Source: an uncultured Campylobacter sp. (GTDB taxonomy: Bacteria; Campylobacterota; Campylobacteria; Campylobacterales; Campylobacteraceae). Taken from it: a stretch of 22,446 nucleotides of DNA. The DNA lies in contig NZ_CALKTQ010000290.1 of NCBI RefSeq assembly GCF_937997465.1, forward strand, positions 1 to 22,446, written 5' to 3'. Below are positions 15,187-22,446 of the stretch, piece after piece. The position numbers were made by a program, and so were the translations under genes. The notes beneath the pieces were generated by a model that saw nothing but the letters and a program-made list of their open reading frames with translations, was not told where the DNA came from and did not search any database. Numbering within the stretch: position 1 is the stretch's first letter; each line of letters opens with the position of its first letter.

Positions 15187-17694
15187 ATGAAAAGACGCGA
15201 ATTTTTAAAAGGCGTTGCCGCGAGTGCGGCAGGTGCGGCGAGTGCAAACGCTACTAGCGTCATCAGCGACGATCTGATGAATAGCGAGGATGCGCCGATC
15301 ACCGCCTCGCATTTCGGCGCGGTTAGGGCCCTTAGGCGAAACGGCAAATTTGAAGGCGTTTTAAGCGCAAGCGAGCTAGATTTTTTCCCGGTCAGTCTTA
15401 CTCAGGGAATCGCAGCACGCACATACGATGCTACGCGCATCGCGCGACCCTGCGTACGAAAAGGCTATCTAGAAAAAGGCTGGCAGAGCGACAAAAGCAT
15501 GCGCGGCAAGGACGAGTGGATCGAGATTGGCTGGGATGAGGCGTATAAACTCGTAGCGGACGAGCTAAAGCGCGTACTTAAAGACCACGGCGCAAGCTCG
15601 ATTTACGGCGGCAGCTACGGCTGGTACAGCGTCGGCAGCGTAAATAACCCGCAAACTCTACTCGGTCGCATGCTAAATATCATCGGCGGCTACACTACGA
15701 GAAAGCTTAACTATTCGTGCCACTGTATAAGCGCGATAACCCCGCACATCAGCGGAACGGACGAGGCCAACGCCTTGCAAACCGCGTGGCCTACGATCCT
15801 AAAGCATAGCGAAGCGGTGCTCATCTGGGGTGCCGATCCGATCAATACCAATCAGATCGCGTGGGCCGTGCCCGATCACGAGAGCTATTTGTATTTCGCA
15901 AAGCTAAAAGAGCAGATGCAAAAGCGCGGCGTAAAAGTTATCACGATCGATCCCGTATATAACAACACCGCTAAATTTTTAGGCTCCGAGCACATTTCGA
16001 TCAACCCTACCACCGACGTTGCGATGATGATGGCGATATGTTATGAGATGATGGCGCAAGGGCTTGCAGATGAGAAATTTCTTAAAAAATACACTCACGG
16101 CGCGGAGGAATTTAAAGCCTATCTTAGAGGCGAAAGCGAAGATGGGCTGAAAAAAGATGCGGCGTGGGCGTCTAAAATTTGCGGCGTGAGCGAGGATGAG
16201 ATCAAAGGCTTAGCTAAAATTTTAGGCAGCAAGCGCACTATGATAATGTGCGGCTGGGGTCCGCAGCGCGCTCATCACGGCGAGCAGTTTCACTGGATGG
16301 CGACGGTGCTTGCCGCTTTCGTGGGCCAGATCGGGCTTGCGGGCGGCGGATACGGCTTTGGCTATCATTACAGCGACGGCGGCTGCCCTAGCCCCGCAGC
16401 TCCAGTAGGAAGCGCGCTAAGCCTCTCAAGCGGCGCGGCGACTACCTCCTCGGCTTTCCCGGGCTTAGGCAGCATGAGTATCGTGCCTGCTAGCGAGGGC
16501 GAGTGGAAAAACCGCGACAACATCGCAATCCCCGTCTCGCGCATCGTCGATTGTATCAACAATCCGGGCAAGGAGATAGATTTTAACTGCAAAAAGATAA
16601 CCTATCCCGACATCAAGCTTGCCTACTGGGCGGGCGGTAACCCGTATTTGCACCACCCCGATACGAATTTGCTCGCGCGCACGTTTGAAAAGCTCGATAC
16701 CTTCATAGTCCAAGAGTGCTTCTGGACGGCGAGCGCGCGTATGGCAGACATCGTTCTGCCCGCCACTACCGAGCAGGAGCGCGACGACATAACTAAGTCG
16801 CATACGAATAAATTTATCATCGCTATGCATAAGATCGCCGAGCCTTACGAGCAGGCGCAAAACGACTATAAAATTTACTGCGAAATTCTAAAGCAGTTCG
16901 GCGAGAAGGAGTATATGGCGTTTAGCGAGGGCAAGAGCGAGATGGAGTGGATCAAGCAATTTTACGACGCTTCGAAGAAAAAAGCGGACGCATCGAAGAT
17001 AAAGATGCCGGAATTTGAGGAGTTTTGGAAAAAGGGTTTCGTGAAATTTGAAATTCCAAAGCACGCCTACGAATACGTAGCGATGGATGAATTTAGAAAA
17101 AATCCTATCATAAATCGCCTCGGAACGCCGTCTGGAAGGATAGAGGTCGTCTCGAAAAAGATCGCCAAAGCAGCGCTGGACGACTGCCCTGCGCATCCAA
17201 CTTGGATGGAGCCGATGGAGTGGCTGGGGAACGCGCAAAAGACGCAAAAGTATCCGCTAAATTTAATAACCCCTCATCCGAAATACCGCCTGCACGGGCA
17301 GTTAAACAACACTTGGCTACGAAGCTTAGAAGAAATTGACGGTCGCGAGCCCGTGTGGATGCACCCAAAAGATGCCGAAGCAAGAGGGCTTAAAAACGGC
17401 GACGTAGTTAGGGTTTTCAACGATCGCGGCGCCGCGCTTGCGGGGCTCATCGTCACCGAAAACGTAAAGCAAAGCGTCGTGAGGATGCAAGAAGGCGGTT
17501 GGTGGGATCCGCTCTTTAGCGATAGCGGCGATATGTGCGTTCACGGCAACGTAAACGTGCTGGTGCCAAACGAGCCCAGCTCGAAGCTTGCGTGCGGCAA
17601 CCAAGCCACCGCGCTGGTGCAGATCGAGAAATTTAATGGCGAGCTTCCGCCGCTTGCGGTATTTTCACAGCCGAAATTCGGCAAAAGGAGCTAG
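15187..17694 (+). CDS. TorA/DorA/BisC-type molybdopterin oxidoreductase (TMAO, DMSO or methionine-sulfoxide reductase)
   Basis: This 835-residue protein is exported by the Tat system: KRREFLKG (2-9) is followed by an alanine-rich h-region. It belongs to the DMSO reductase family, binding bis-MGD molybdenum. GGSYGWYSVG (141-150) contains S148, which aligns with the Mo-ligating serine of Rhodobacter DMSO reductase. No N-terminal Fe-S cysteine motif is present, as expected for the TorA/DorA/BisC branch. Later blocks such as CGWGPQRAHHGEQFHW and WAGGNPYLHHPDTN are family-typical. The enzyme would reduce S- or N-oxides in the periplasm as a terminal oxidant. It resembles the Campylobacter jejuni Cj0264c type. 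A cytochrome c gene starts two bases downstream and is the likely electron donor. Substrate preference cannot be read from the sequence. Confidence 0.93.
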   Translation: MKRREFLKGVAASAAGAASANATSVISDDLMNSEDAPITASHFGAVRALRRNGKFEGVLSASELDFFPVSLTQGIAARTYDATRIARPCVRKGYLEKGWQSDKSMRGKDEWIEIGWDEAYKLVADELKRVLKDHGASSIYGGSYGWYSVGSVNNPQTLLGRMLNIIGGYTTRKLNYSCHCISAITPHISGTDEANALQTAWPTILKHSEAVLIWGADPINTNQIAWAVPDHESYLYFAKLKEQMQKRGVKVITIDPVYNNTAKFLGSEHISINPTTDVAMMMAICYEMMAQGLADEKFLKKYTHGAEEFKAYLRGESEDGLKKDAAWASKICGVSEDEIKGLAKILGSKRTMIMCGWGPQRAHHGEQFHWMATVLAAFVGQIGLAGGGYGFGYHYSDGGCPSPAAPVGSALSLSSGAATTSSAFPGLGSMSIVPASEGEWKNRDNIAIPVSRIVDCINNPGKEIDFNCKKITYPDIKLAYWAGGNPYLHHPDTNLLARTFEKLDTFIVQECFWTASARMADIVLPATTEQERDDITKSHTNKFIIAMHKIAEPYEQAQNDYKIYCEILKQFGEKEYMAFSEGKSEMEWIKQFYDASKKKADASKIKMPEFEEFWKKGFVKFEIPKHAYEYVAMDEFRKNPIINRLGTPSGRIEVVSKKIAKAALDDCPAHPTWMEPMEWLGNAQKTQKYPLNLITPHPKYRLHGQLNNTWLRSLEEIDGREPVWMHPKDAEARGLKNGDVVRVFNDRGAALAGLIVTENVKQSVVRMQEGGWWDPLFSDSGDMCVHGNVNVLVPNEPSSKLACGNQATALVQIEKFNGELPPLAVFSQPKFGKRS

Positions 17695-17696
17695 CG

Positions 17697-18398
17697 ATGA
17701 GACAAAATTTTAAAATTTACGCGCTCGGGCGGGGTCAAATTTCATCGCCGGGCGCGAGTGAAATTTCATCATTTAGCGCGGAGAAAATTTCATGCGATAC
17801 GGGTAAAATTTACGCGTCCGAGCAAGGTAAAATTTTACCCAAAGCGCTAGCGGCGTTTTTACTCGCAGCAGCTTGCCATTTGGGCGCGGCGGATCTTTTC
17901 GTCGCGGCTCAAACCCCGCTTCTAAACAAAGCGGGCGGCAAGGAGATCGCCAAGCTGCACGTAGGCGCGAAGCTGCAAGTGCTAAAGGACGGCAAGGACT
18001 ACGTGCAGGTGCGATACGCGGGCTTCGTGCCCGAGGGAAGCAACGTAAGCTACGCAAGGCTTGGGATTTTGGAGCAGGATTTGCAAGCGCAAAACGCAAA
18101 GAGCCTAAAGACGCTAAAGACCGTGAAGGACGACTACGATAACGAATGGGCGAACGTCACTATCGACGGCTACGTCGCGAAGCTCGCAGTGACGGACGAC
18201 GCGGCTAAAATTTACGACGCGGGAGAAAATCTATTCAAAGAGCGCTGCGGCAGCTGTCACGCGCTGCACGGATACGACGAGTTTAACGTCAATGTCTGGC
18301 CCAGCGTGGTCGAGACGATGATACAAAACTCGGGGCTGCAGCCCGACGAATACGAGACGCTCGTGCGATTTTTGCAAAGCAAAGCGCCTGTGGAATGA
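17697..18398 (+). CDS. Mono-haem c-type cytochrome with SH3-like domain and odd N-terminal leader
   Basis: This 233-residue protein has an SH3-like domain (about 66-120) and a C-terminal haem domain with CGSCH (184-188); M208 is a candidate axial ligand. It resembles the Cj0265c partner of the C. jejuni TorA-like reductase and should pass electrons to it in the periplasm. The signal peptide lies unusually far in: a charged segment K45-K49 is followed by the hydrophobic ALAAFLLAAACHLGAA (50-65). Residues 1-44 are an extra leader encoded by seven AAATTT-containing repeats (17705-17835). No in-frame ATG lies between 17697 and the h-region, and AAAGGAG sits just upstream of 17697, so this start is probably real. 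The leader looks like intergenic repeat DNA captured in frame. Confidence 0.88.
   Translation: MRQNFKIYALGRGQISSPGASEISSFSAEKISCDTGKIYASEQGKILPKALAAFLLAAACHLGAADLFVAAQTPLLNKAGGKEIAKLHVGAKLQVLKDGKDYVQVRYAGFVPEGSNVSYARLGILEQDLQAQNAKSLKTLKTVKDDYDNEWANVTIDGYVAKLAVTDDAAKIYDAGENLFKERCGSCHALHGYDEFNVNVWPSVVETMIQNSGLQPDEYETLVRFLQSKAPVE
17705..17839 (+). repeat. In-frame array of AAATTT-centred repeats
   Basis: AAATTT occurs at 17705, 17713, 17737, 17761, 17785, 17806 and 17830. Three copies extend to AAATTTCAT (17737, 17761, 17785, exactly 24 bases apart each). The array ends in the 14-bp palindrome GGTAAAATTTTACC (17826-17839). It encodes the leader ahead of the cytochrome signal peptide. Confidence 0.75.
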
Positions 18399-18423
18399 AA
18401 TTTAAAGCGCTTGCTATTTGCGC

Positions 18424-18458
18424 AGCGGGTGGAATTTATCACTTAAATCTCACCCGCT
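18424..18458. repeat. 8-bp inverted repeat after the cytochrome gene
   Basis: AGCGGGTG (18424-18431) and CACCCGCT (18451-18458) are perfect complements separated by 19 bases, beginning 26 bases after the cytochrome stop. The position suits a transcript end, but no T-run follows. Confidence 0.55.
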
Positions 18459-19250
18459 AAGTAAACTTAGAATTTTAATACTCGAAGTGGAATTTAGTTT
18501 TAAAATTTACAAAGTAAAGCTCTGCCCAGGAAATTTCGGCTATGGAATTTTGCGCTAGCACCCTTTTGTGCGAGTAAGCTCATTCGCCACGGCGTAAATT
18601 TCGGCTATAGACTTATGCGCGGAATTCTGCTTGATTTCGCGCAGTAAAATTCTACCGCTACGCGATAAATAATAGAATTTTTCACAATATTTGCTTTAAA
18701 ATTTCACGCTCGGTGCGCATTTTGCCTATATCACAAAACGCAGCAGCCGCAAAATTTCACGCGATAGCTTTCTACCACAGAAGGAATTTCACTGCGCAAA
18801 TTTTAGATTTTTAAAGCGAAATTTCAAATAAAATTTGCGCCATAAATCCATCGTGTAAATTTTATACCGAAAACTATAACTGCGCGACATCAATACGGAT
18901 TTTAATATAAATTTTACTCATAAATTTTGAAATTATTTTATAAGTGCATGGCGCACGGCTTGTGGGAATAAAATTTTAAGCATATTTTGTGCAAAACTTC
19001 AAAATGCAGCTCAAGCTCGCAAGCAGATAAATTCGCTGTAGCCTTGCGTTTATAATTCCGTGCTAACGACAAATTTCGCATCTTTACGTCGGTGCAAATT
19101 TTAAAATTTTATGCAAGAGATAAAATTATAAGCCCGCGCAATGCATGAATTCTAAAATTCCACATCGCCTATAGAATTCCACGCCTCACACGACACATAA
19201 ATTTTGAAATTTTAAAATTTCACGCAGCAGATAAAATTTAGGAATTTTTT

Positions 19251-19276
19251 ATGGTAAAATTTTAAAGCTTTACCGT
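19251..19276. repeat. Inverted repeat at the 3' side of the kinase gene
   Basis: ATGGTAAA (19251-19258) pairs with TTTACCGT (19269-19276) with one T-G wobble and a 10-base loop. It lies 43 bases beyond the minus-strand stop of the kinase gene. No T-run follows on the minus strand, so termination is uncertain. Confidence 0.4.
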
Positions 19277-19318
19277 AAACCCGCTGTCCGCGCGGCGAGT
19301 TCCAAATCCGTCTAGAAC

Positions 19319-20149
19319 TTAGATTTTCCTCACCAGCTCGGGAATTATCGCTTCGAAATCGACCCCTTCGTAGTCCTTGCGCTCCTCGTCGCTCATCGTC
19401 TCTTTGATCGTGCTGACGACGAAGTCCGCAGCGACTCGAACCGCCGTTTCTAGCGACTTGCCGCGCATTATCGCGCCGAAGGCTACGGCTGCGAAAATAT
19501 CGCCGGTGCCGTTAAATTTAACCGGCAGCAGCTCGTGAAAATACTCGTTCGTCCTACCCGTGCGCGCATCGTAGCTGAAAACCCCGCACTGATCGGCGAT
19601 GTAGCCGATGCCCTTTAAAATAACCTGTCTAGCGCCCAGCTCTCGAAGCCTTGCAAGCAGATCCATGATGAAATCTCTATCTGCGTCCTCTCGGTACGGC
19701 ACACCGGTGATCGCGCAGGCTTCGGTAATATTGGGCGTGATGACGTCGGCTTGAGCGCACAGAAGCGCCATCATGCGGGCAAAATCCTCGTTAAAGCCCG
19801 GATAAAACACGCCGTTATCGCCCATACAAGGGTCAACCAAAATGGTCTTGTCTGTGCCGCCGAAGCTAGCAAATAGCTCGCTCATGATCTCGATCTGCGC
19901 CTCCGAACCCAAAAATCCCGTATAGATGCCGTCAAATTCTACCCCCTGCTCCCTCCAATGCGCCATGATCGCACGTATTTGCGAGCTTAGATCGCAAAAG
20001 GTGTAGCCCGCAAAGCCCGTATGCATCGATAAAACCGCCGTAGGGATCACGCTCGTGCTCATCCCCATCGCGCTTAATATCGGCAAGGCGACGGTCAGCG
20101 AAACCTTGCCCACGCAGGATATATCTTGAACGGTAAGAACTTTTTTCAT
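19319..20149 (-). CDS. pdxY: Pyridoxal/pyridoxamine kinase (PdxY-type)
   Basis: This 276-residue ribokinase-fold enzyme phosphorylates pyridoxal or pyridoxamine for B6 salvage in the cytoplasm. Supporting motifs are VQDISCVGKVSL near the start, VDPCMGDNG (105-113), ITPNITEA (137-144) and the catalytic loop NGTGD (213-217) with D217 as the expected base. Length and motif order are normal for the PdxY/PdxK group; the choice between these symbols is tentative. AGGATCG lies before the ATG on the minus strand. The gene stands alone, flanked by long non-coding stretches on both sides. Confidence 0.9.
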   Translation of the reverse strand: MKKVLTVQDISCVGKVSLTVALPILSAMGMSTSVIPTAVLSMHTGFAGYTFCDLSSQIRAIMAHWREQGVEFDGIYTGFLGSEAQIEIMSELFASFGGTDKTILVDPCMGDNGVFYPGFNEDFARMMALLCAQADVITPNITEACAITGVPYREDADRDFIMDLLARLRELGARQVILKGIGYIADQCGVFSYDARTGRTNEYFHELLPVKFNGTGDIFAAVAFGAIMRGKSLETAVRVAADFVVSTIKETMSDEERKDYEGVDFEAIIPELVRKI

Positions 20150-20807
20150 TTATCGATCCTAAAAATTTTTTATTTCATTTTACCGCTATTTACATTAAAA
20201 AGCAGAATTTGCGAGAAATTTTATCTCGGCTCGGGCTTAGAGTGCGGATTTTGCCCGATCGGCGCGGCGAGTTTGATTTACCAAAACAGGCGGCTCGAAT
20301 AAAAACAAGCGCAGCGAGCTAAGTGCGGCACAAGCGGGCTTAAATGGGCTTTTGAATGCGCTAAAGCCATCCCTCGCCGAGATCTGCGAGGAAAACGCAT
20401 AGGCTCAGCTCGAGATAAGCCTGCGATGTATTTCTCGGACGGCGCGCGCTTTCGATCCTTTTGCGGGCCTAGATTGCGCAGATAAAATTTAAATCGAATT
20501 GATTTGTCCCGTCAAGCGCGATCTGAAATTTTACTCGGGCGTCTTACCCGGCGTGCCAAAAACAGATCGCGCCGCCTTTTGAAACTTCTTAAATTTGTAG
20601 GGCCATGAATTTTAAAATGAAATTCCGATGCTTCGGCAGAACGGATGAAATTTTAAACTGGCTCGCACGAGGCATTCGGTCGTAAAATTTAATAAATCTC
20701 GGCTGCGAGGCAAGGCAAATTTATATTATTTTTGGCGTTTTTCCGCTAAATTTTAAATTGAGTTCGCCGCAAATTCGGCGTATAAATTTAACAACAAAAG
20801 GTAAAAA
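20150..20807. other. 658-base non-coding region between pdxY and menA-like gene
   Basis: No gene is supported. The region is fairly GC-rich on its left half, and could be an eroded gene that I cannot identify. It holds a 6-bp hairpin CCTCGC/GCGAGG (20372-20391), a 10-bp inverted repeat (separate entry), and CGCCG/CGGCG (20765-20780) just upstream of the menA-like ribosome binding site. Confidence 0.5.
20516..20572. repeat. Multi-stem structured element
   Basis: GCGCGATCTG (20516-20525) and CAGATCGCGC (20563-20572) are perfect 10-bp complements. Inside, TTTT (20529-20532) can pair with AAAA (20559-20562), and CGGG/CCCG forms an inner hairpin. CCGCCTTTT follows on the plus strand, so it might act as a terminator or be part of a small RNA. 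Confidence 0.5.
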
Positions 20808-21710
20808 ATGATAACCGCAAAGGCTCTTTACGCATCAGCTCGCCTTAGATCGCTGCCGCTTAGCGTCTCGGGCGTACTGCTCGGCAGCGGCGCAGCATAC
20901 GGCGCGGGCGTATTTAGAGCGAGTATTTTCGCACTGGCGCTGCTTACGACGCTGCTGTTTCAGGTGCTAAGCGACTACGCCAACGACTACGGCGACGCGG
21001 TAAAAGGCACTGACGATGATGGCAGACTAGGGCCGCGTCGCGCGATCCAAACGGGGCAGATGAGCGTGGCCGAGATGAAGCGCATCATCGTCGTTACGGC
21101 GCTGCTTTCGGCGCTTTCTAGCCTCGCGCTAAGCGTTTTGGCGTTCGGCGAGCGGTTTTATCTCGTGCTGCTATTTTTAGCGCTAGGCGGTGCGTCGATA
21201 TATGCCGCGATCCGCTACACCGTGGGAGCCGGCGCATACGGATATAAGGGGTTTGGCGACGTTTTCGTGTTTTTATTTTTTGGACTTTTGAGCGTGCTGG
21301 GCTCGTACTTTTTATACGCGCGTTCGCTCGATGCGGCGCTACTGCTGCCTGCGTGCGCGTGCGGGATGTTAAGCACGGCGGTGCTAAATTTAAATAACAT
21401 GCGCGACATCCAAAACGACGCGCTCAAGGGTAAGCGCACAATCCCCGTGCGTATCGGGCTGCGTGCGGCCAAGCTCTACCACTATGCGCTGATCGCGGGC
21501 GGTGCGGGATTAATGCTTTGCTACTCGCTTTTGCGGGGCGACTCGGGCGTAAAACTACTCTACGTAGCTAGCTTTGCGCCGCTTATTTGGCATCTCTTTT
21601 TCGTCTTAAAAGTGCGGGAGTGTCGCGACTTCGACGGGCAGCTAAAGGTCGTCGCGCTCAGCACGTTTGCGATGTCGGCGCTGTTTTTTATCGGGGAAAT
21701 TTGGTGTTAA
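20808..21710 (+). CDS. menA: MenA-type 1,4-dihydroxy-2-naphthoate prenyltransferase
   Basis: This 300-residue UbiA-family membrane protein has about eight or nine hydrophobic segments. The first aspartate-rich motif is NDYGDAVKGTD (about 58-68), followed by GPRRAIQTGQMS. The second is NNMRDIQNDALKGKRTIPVR (about 194-213). RYTVGAGAYGYKGFGDVFVF between them is very like enterobacterial MenA. The reaction attaches a polyprenyl chain to the naphthoate ring to give demethylmenaquinone in the inner membrane. Most Campylobacterota are known for the futalosine route, whose prenyltransferase is MqnP, so a classical MenA-like sequence is noteworthy. It could still act on a futalosine-route intermediate. 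The gene stands alone; AAAAGG precedes the ATG. Confidence 0.85.
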   Translation: MITAKALYASARLRSLPLSVSGVLLGSGAAYGAGVFRASIFALALLTTLLFQVLSDYANDYGDAVKGTDDDGRLGPRRAIQTGQMSVAEMKRIIVVTALLSALSSLALSVLAFGERFYLVLLFLALGGASIYAAIRYTVGAGAYGYKGFGDVFVFLFFGLLSVLGSYFLYARSLDAALLLPACACGMLSTAVLNLNNMRDIQNDALKGKRTIPVRIGLRAAKLYHYALIAGGAGLMLCYSLLRGDSGVKLLYVASFAPLIWHLFFVLKVRECRDFDGQLKVVALSTFAMSALFFIGEIWC

Positions 21711-21792
21711 ATTTAGCCTGATTATTGTTCCGTGCCACTGCGGGCGTTGAATAAGTAATTCAAATTTTTCTCAAAATATTGCGAAAAAGTTA

Positions 21793-21798
21793 TATATT
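21793..21798 (+). promoter_or_regulatory. Candidate -10 box of the YceI gene
   Basis: TATATT lies 45 bases upstream of ATG 21844 in an AT-rich 133-base gap, with T-rich tracts upstream and AAGGAGA just before the ATG. Confidence 0.4.
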
Positions 21799-21843
21799 TA
21801 CTTTTTTAAATTACACTTTCAAACCTAAATCACAAGGAGAAAA

Positions 21844-22413
21844 ATGAAAAAACTCATCAAGTTTTCGCTAGCAGCAGTGCTAGCAGCGAGCTTCGCAAAC
21901 GCCGCAGTCTATGAGATCGACCCAGCGCACAGCAGCGTCGGCTTTAAGATCAAGCACCTAAGCATATCAAAAGTCAGCGGGAATTTCGGCAAATTTGACG
22001 CCGTGATCGACTACGACAAAGACGCTAAGGAGCTAAAAGCGCTCGAGGCCACCATCGAGACCGCCTCGGTAAATACGCAAAACGAGAAGCGCGACGAACA
22101 CCTAAGAAGCGCGGATTTTTTCAATGCGGCCAAATTTGACAAAATCACCTACAAAATGGTCAAATATGAAAAAGAAAGCGATACCGAAGGCAAGGTCGTG
22201 GGCACGCTCACGATGCACGGCGTCACTAAGCCCGTGGTGCTAAAATTCGAGCTTGGCGGCTTTACTGCAGATAAAAACGGCAAGGGAAAAATCGGCTTTA
22301 GCCTAGAGGGCGAGACGAAACGCAAACTATTTGAGATCGGGCTGGATACCTCAGAGATCACGCTATCTGACAAGGTCGAGCTAGAGATCGAAGTCGAAGC
22401 CAAAGAAAAATAA
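21844..22413 (+). CDS. YceI-family periplasmic lipid-binding-like protein
   Basis: This 189-residue protein has a signal peptide (MKKLIKFSLAAVLAASFANA, cleavage before AVYEID). The mature part has YceI-family motifs: DPAHSSVGFKIKHL (about 26-39), SGNFGKFDA, DEHLRSADFFNAAKFDKITYK and GTLTMHGVTKPV. The family forms a lipocalin-like barrel that binds isoprenoid or other amphiphilic ligands in the periplasm. Its following the prenyltransferase gene may be coincidental, since it has its own candidate promoter. AAGGAGA lies six bases from the ATG. Length is normal and the function in this organism is unknown. Confidence 0.92.
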   Translation: MKKLIKFSLAAVLAASFANAAVYEIDPAHSSVGFKIKHLSISKVSGNFGKFDAVIDYDKDAKELKALEATIETASVNTQNEKRDEHLRSADFFNAAKFDKITYKMVKYEKESDTEGKVVGTLTMHGVTKPVVLKFELGGFTADKNGKGKIGFSLEGETKRKLFEIGLDTSEITLSDKVELEIEVEAKEK

Positions 22414-22431
22414 CCTCAAAATAAGCCTAAA

Positions 22432-22446
22432 GCCTGTTTTTCGGGC
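22432..22446 (+). terminator. Possible terminator hairpin of the YceI gene, cut by window end
   Basis: GCCTG (22432-22436) pairs with CGGGC (22442-22446) with one wobble around TTTTT. The window ends here, so the stem may be longer and any T-run is unseen. Confidence 0.35.

Larger units (their letters stand above)
18399..19318. other. 920-base non-coding, repeat-rich region
   Basis: No convincing gene lies between the cytochrome gene and the convergent kinase gene. The region is crowded with AAATTT, AATTTT and AAAATTTC words. AAAATTTCACGC occurs three times exactly (18698-18709, 18751-18762, 19214-19225), and AAATTTCGGCTAT twice (18531-18543, 18596-18608). A 21-codon frame at 18395-18460 overlaps the cytochrome stop but is too short to support. 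It may be decayed DNA or a site-dense element. Confidence 0.6.

Noticed and set aside
16368..17604. Several antisense frames across the torA-like gene
   Set aside because: These are shadow frames caused by GC-rich codon use; none has family motifs or a ribosome binding site.
17873..18142. 89-codon frame overlapping the cytochrome gene
   Set aside because: It is rich in Arg and Gly from out-of-frame reading and conflicts with the well-supported cytochrome frame.
1..22446. CRISPR arrays or insertion sequences
   Set aside because: No regularly spaced identical repeats with unique spacers, and no transposase or terminal inverted repeat pair, were seen.

Overview
The window looks like chromosomal DNA of a Campylobacter-type epsilonproteobacterium (Campylobacterota). 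The reasons are the pervasive AAATTT words, TAAAAT/TATAAT -10 boxes with poorly defined -35 regions, cysteine-paired Sel1-repeat secreted proteins, and a Tat-exported TorA-type molybdoenzyme paired with a mono-haem cytochrome c. The GC-rich core genes suggest one of the higher-GC (for example oral) Campylobacter species. The species cannot be fixed from the sequence alone.

Left part (1-11231, visibly AT-richer): the 3' end of a tRNA-Asn, then a tandem AAA+ ATPase. Next comes a tight run of three overlapping genes: a DUF262 protein, a DUF262 + DUF1524-like (GmrSD-like) protein, and a DUF2779 protein that joins a Cas4-like Fe-S PD-(D/E)XK domain to a DEDD exonuclease-like domain. A second promoter precedes a PD-(D/E)XK nuclease gene coupled to a sirtuin. 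A third precedes a WYL-domain repressor gene coupled to a macro-domain gene. A convergent metallophosphoesterase closes the region. This reads as a tRNA-adjacent defence island with two or three transcriptional units. The DUF262 pair plus DUF2779 protein, and the nuclease-Sir2-WYL-macro set, are the best candidates for an undescribed system. No integrase, transposase or CRISPR array is visible.

Right part (11232-22446, GC-richer): a short hybrid cluster protein (Hcp) gene with an FNR-type palindrome exactly at -41.5 from a predicted start and a 15-bp stem terminator; two secreted Sel1-repeat paralogues on the minus strand; a torA-like reductase coupled to a cytochrome c; a pyridoxal kinase on the minus strand; a classical MenA-like prenyltransferase; and a secreted YceI-family protein. 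Together these suit an anaerobic or microaerobic respiratory lifestyle with nitrosative-stress handling, S/N-oxide respiration and menaquinone.

The long gaps (14679-15186, 18399-19318, 20150-20807) hold no convincing genes. They are rich in AAATTT-containing degenerate repeats and perfect inverted repeats. One array of the same words has been read in frame as a 44-residue leader ahead of the signal peptide of the cytochrome c.
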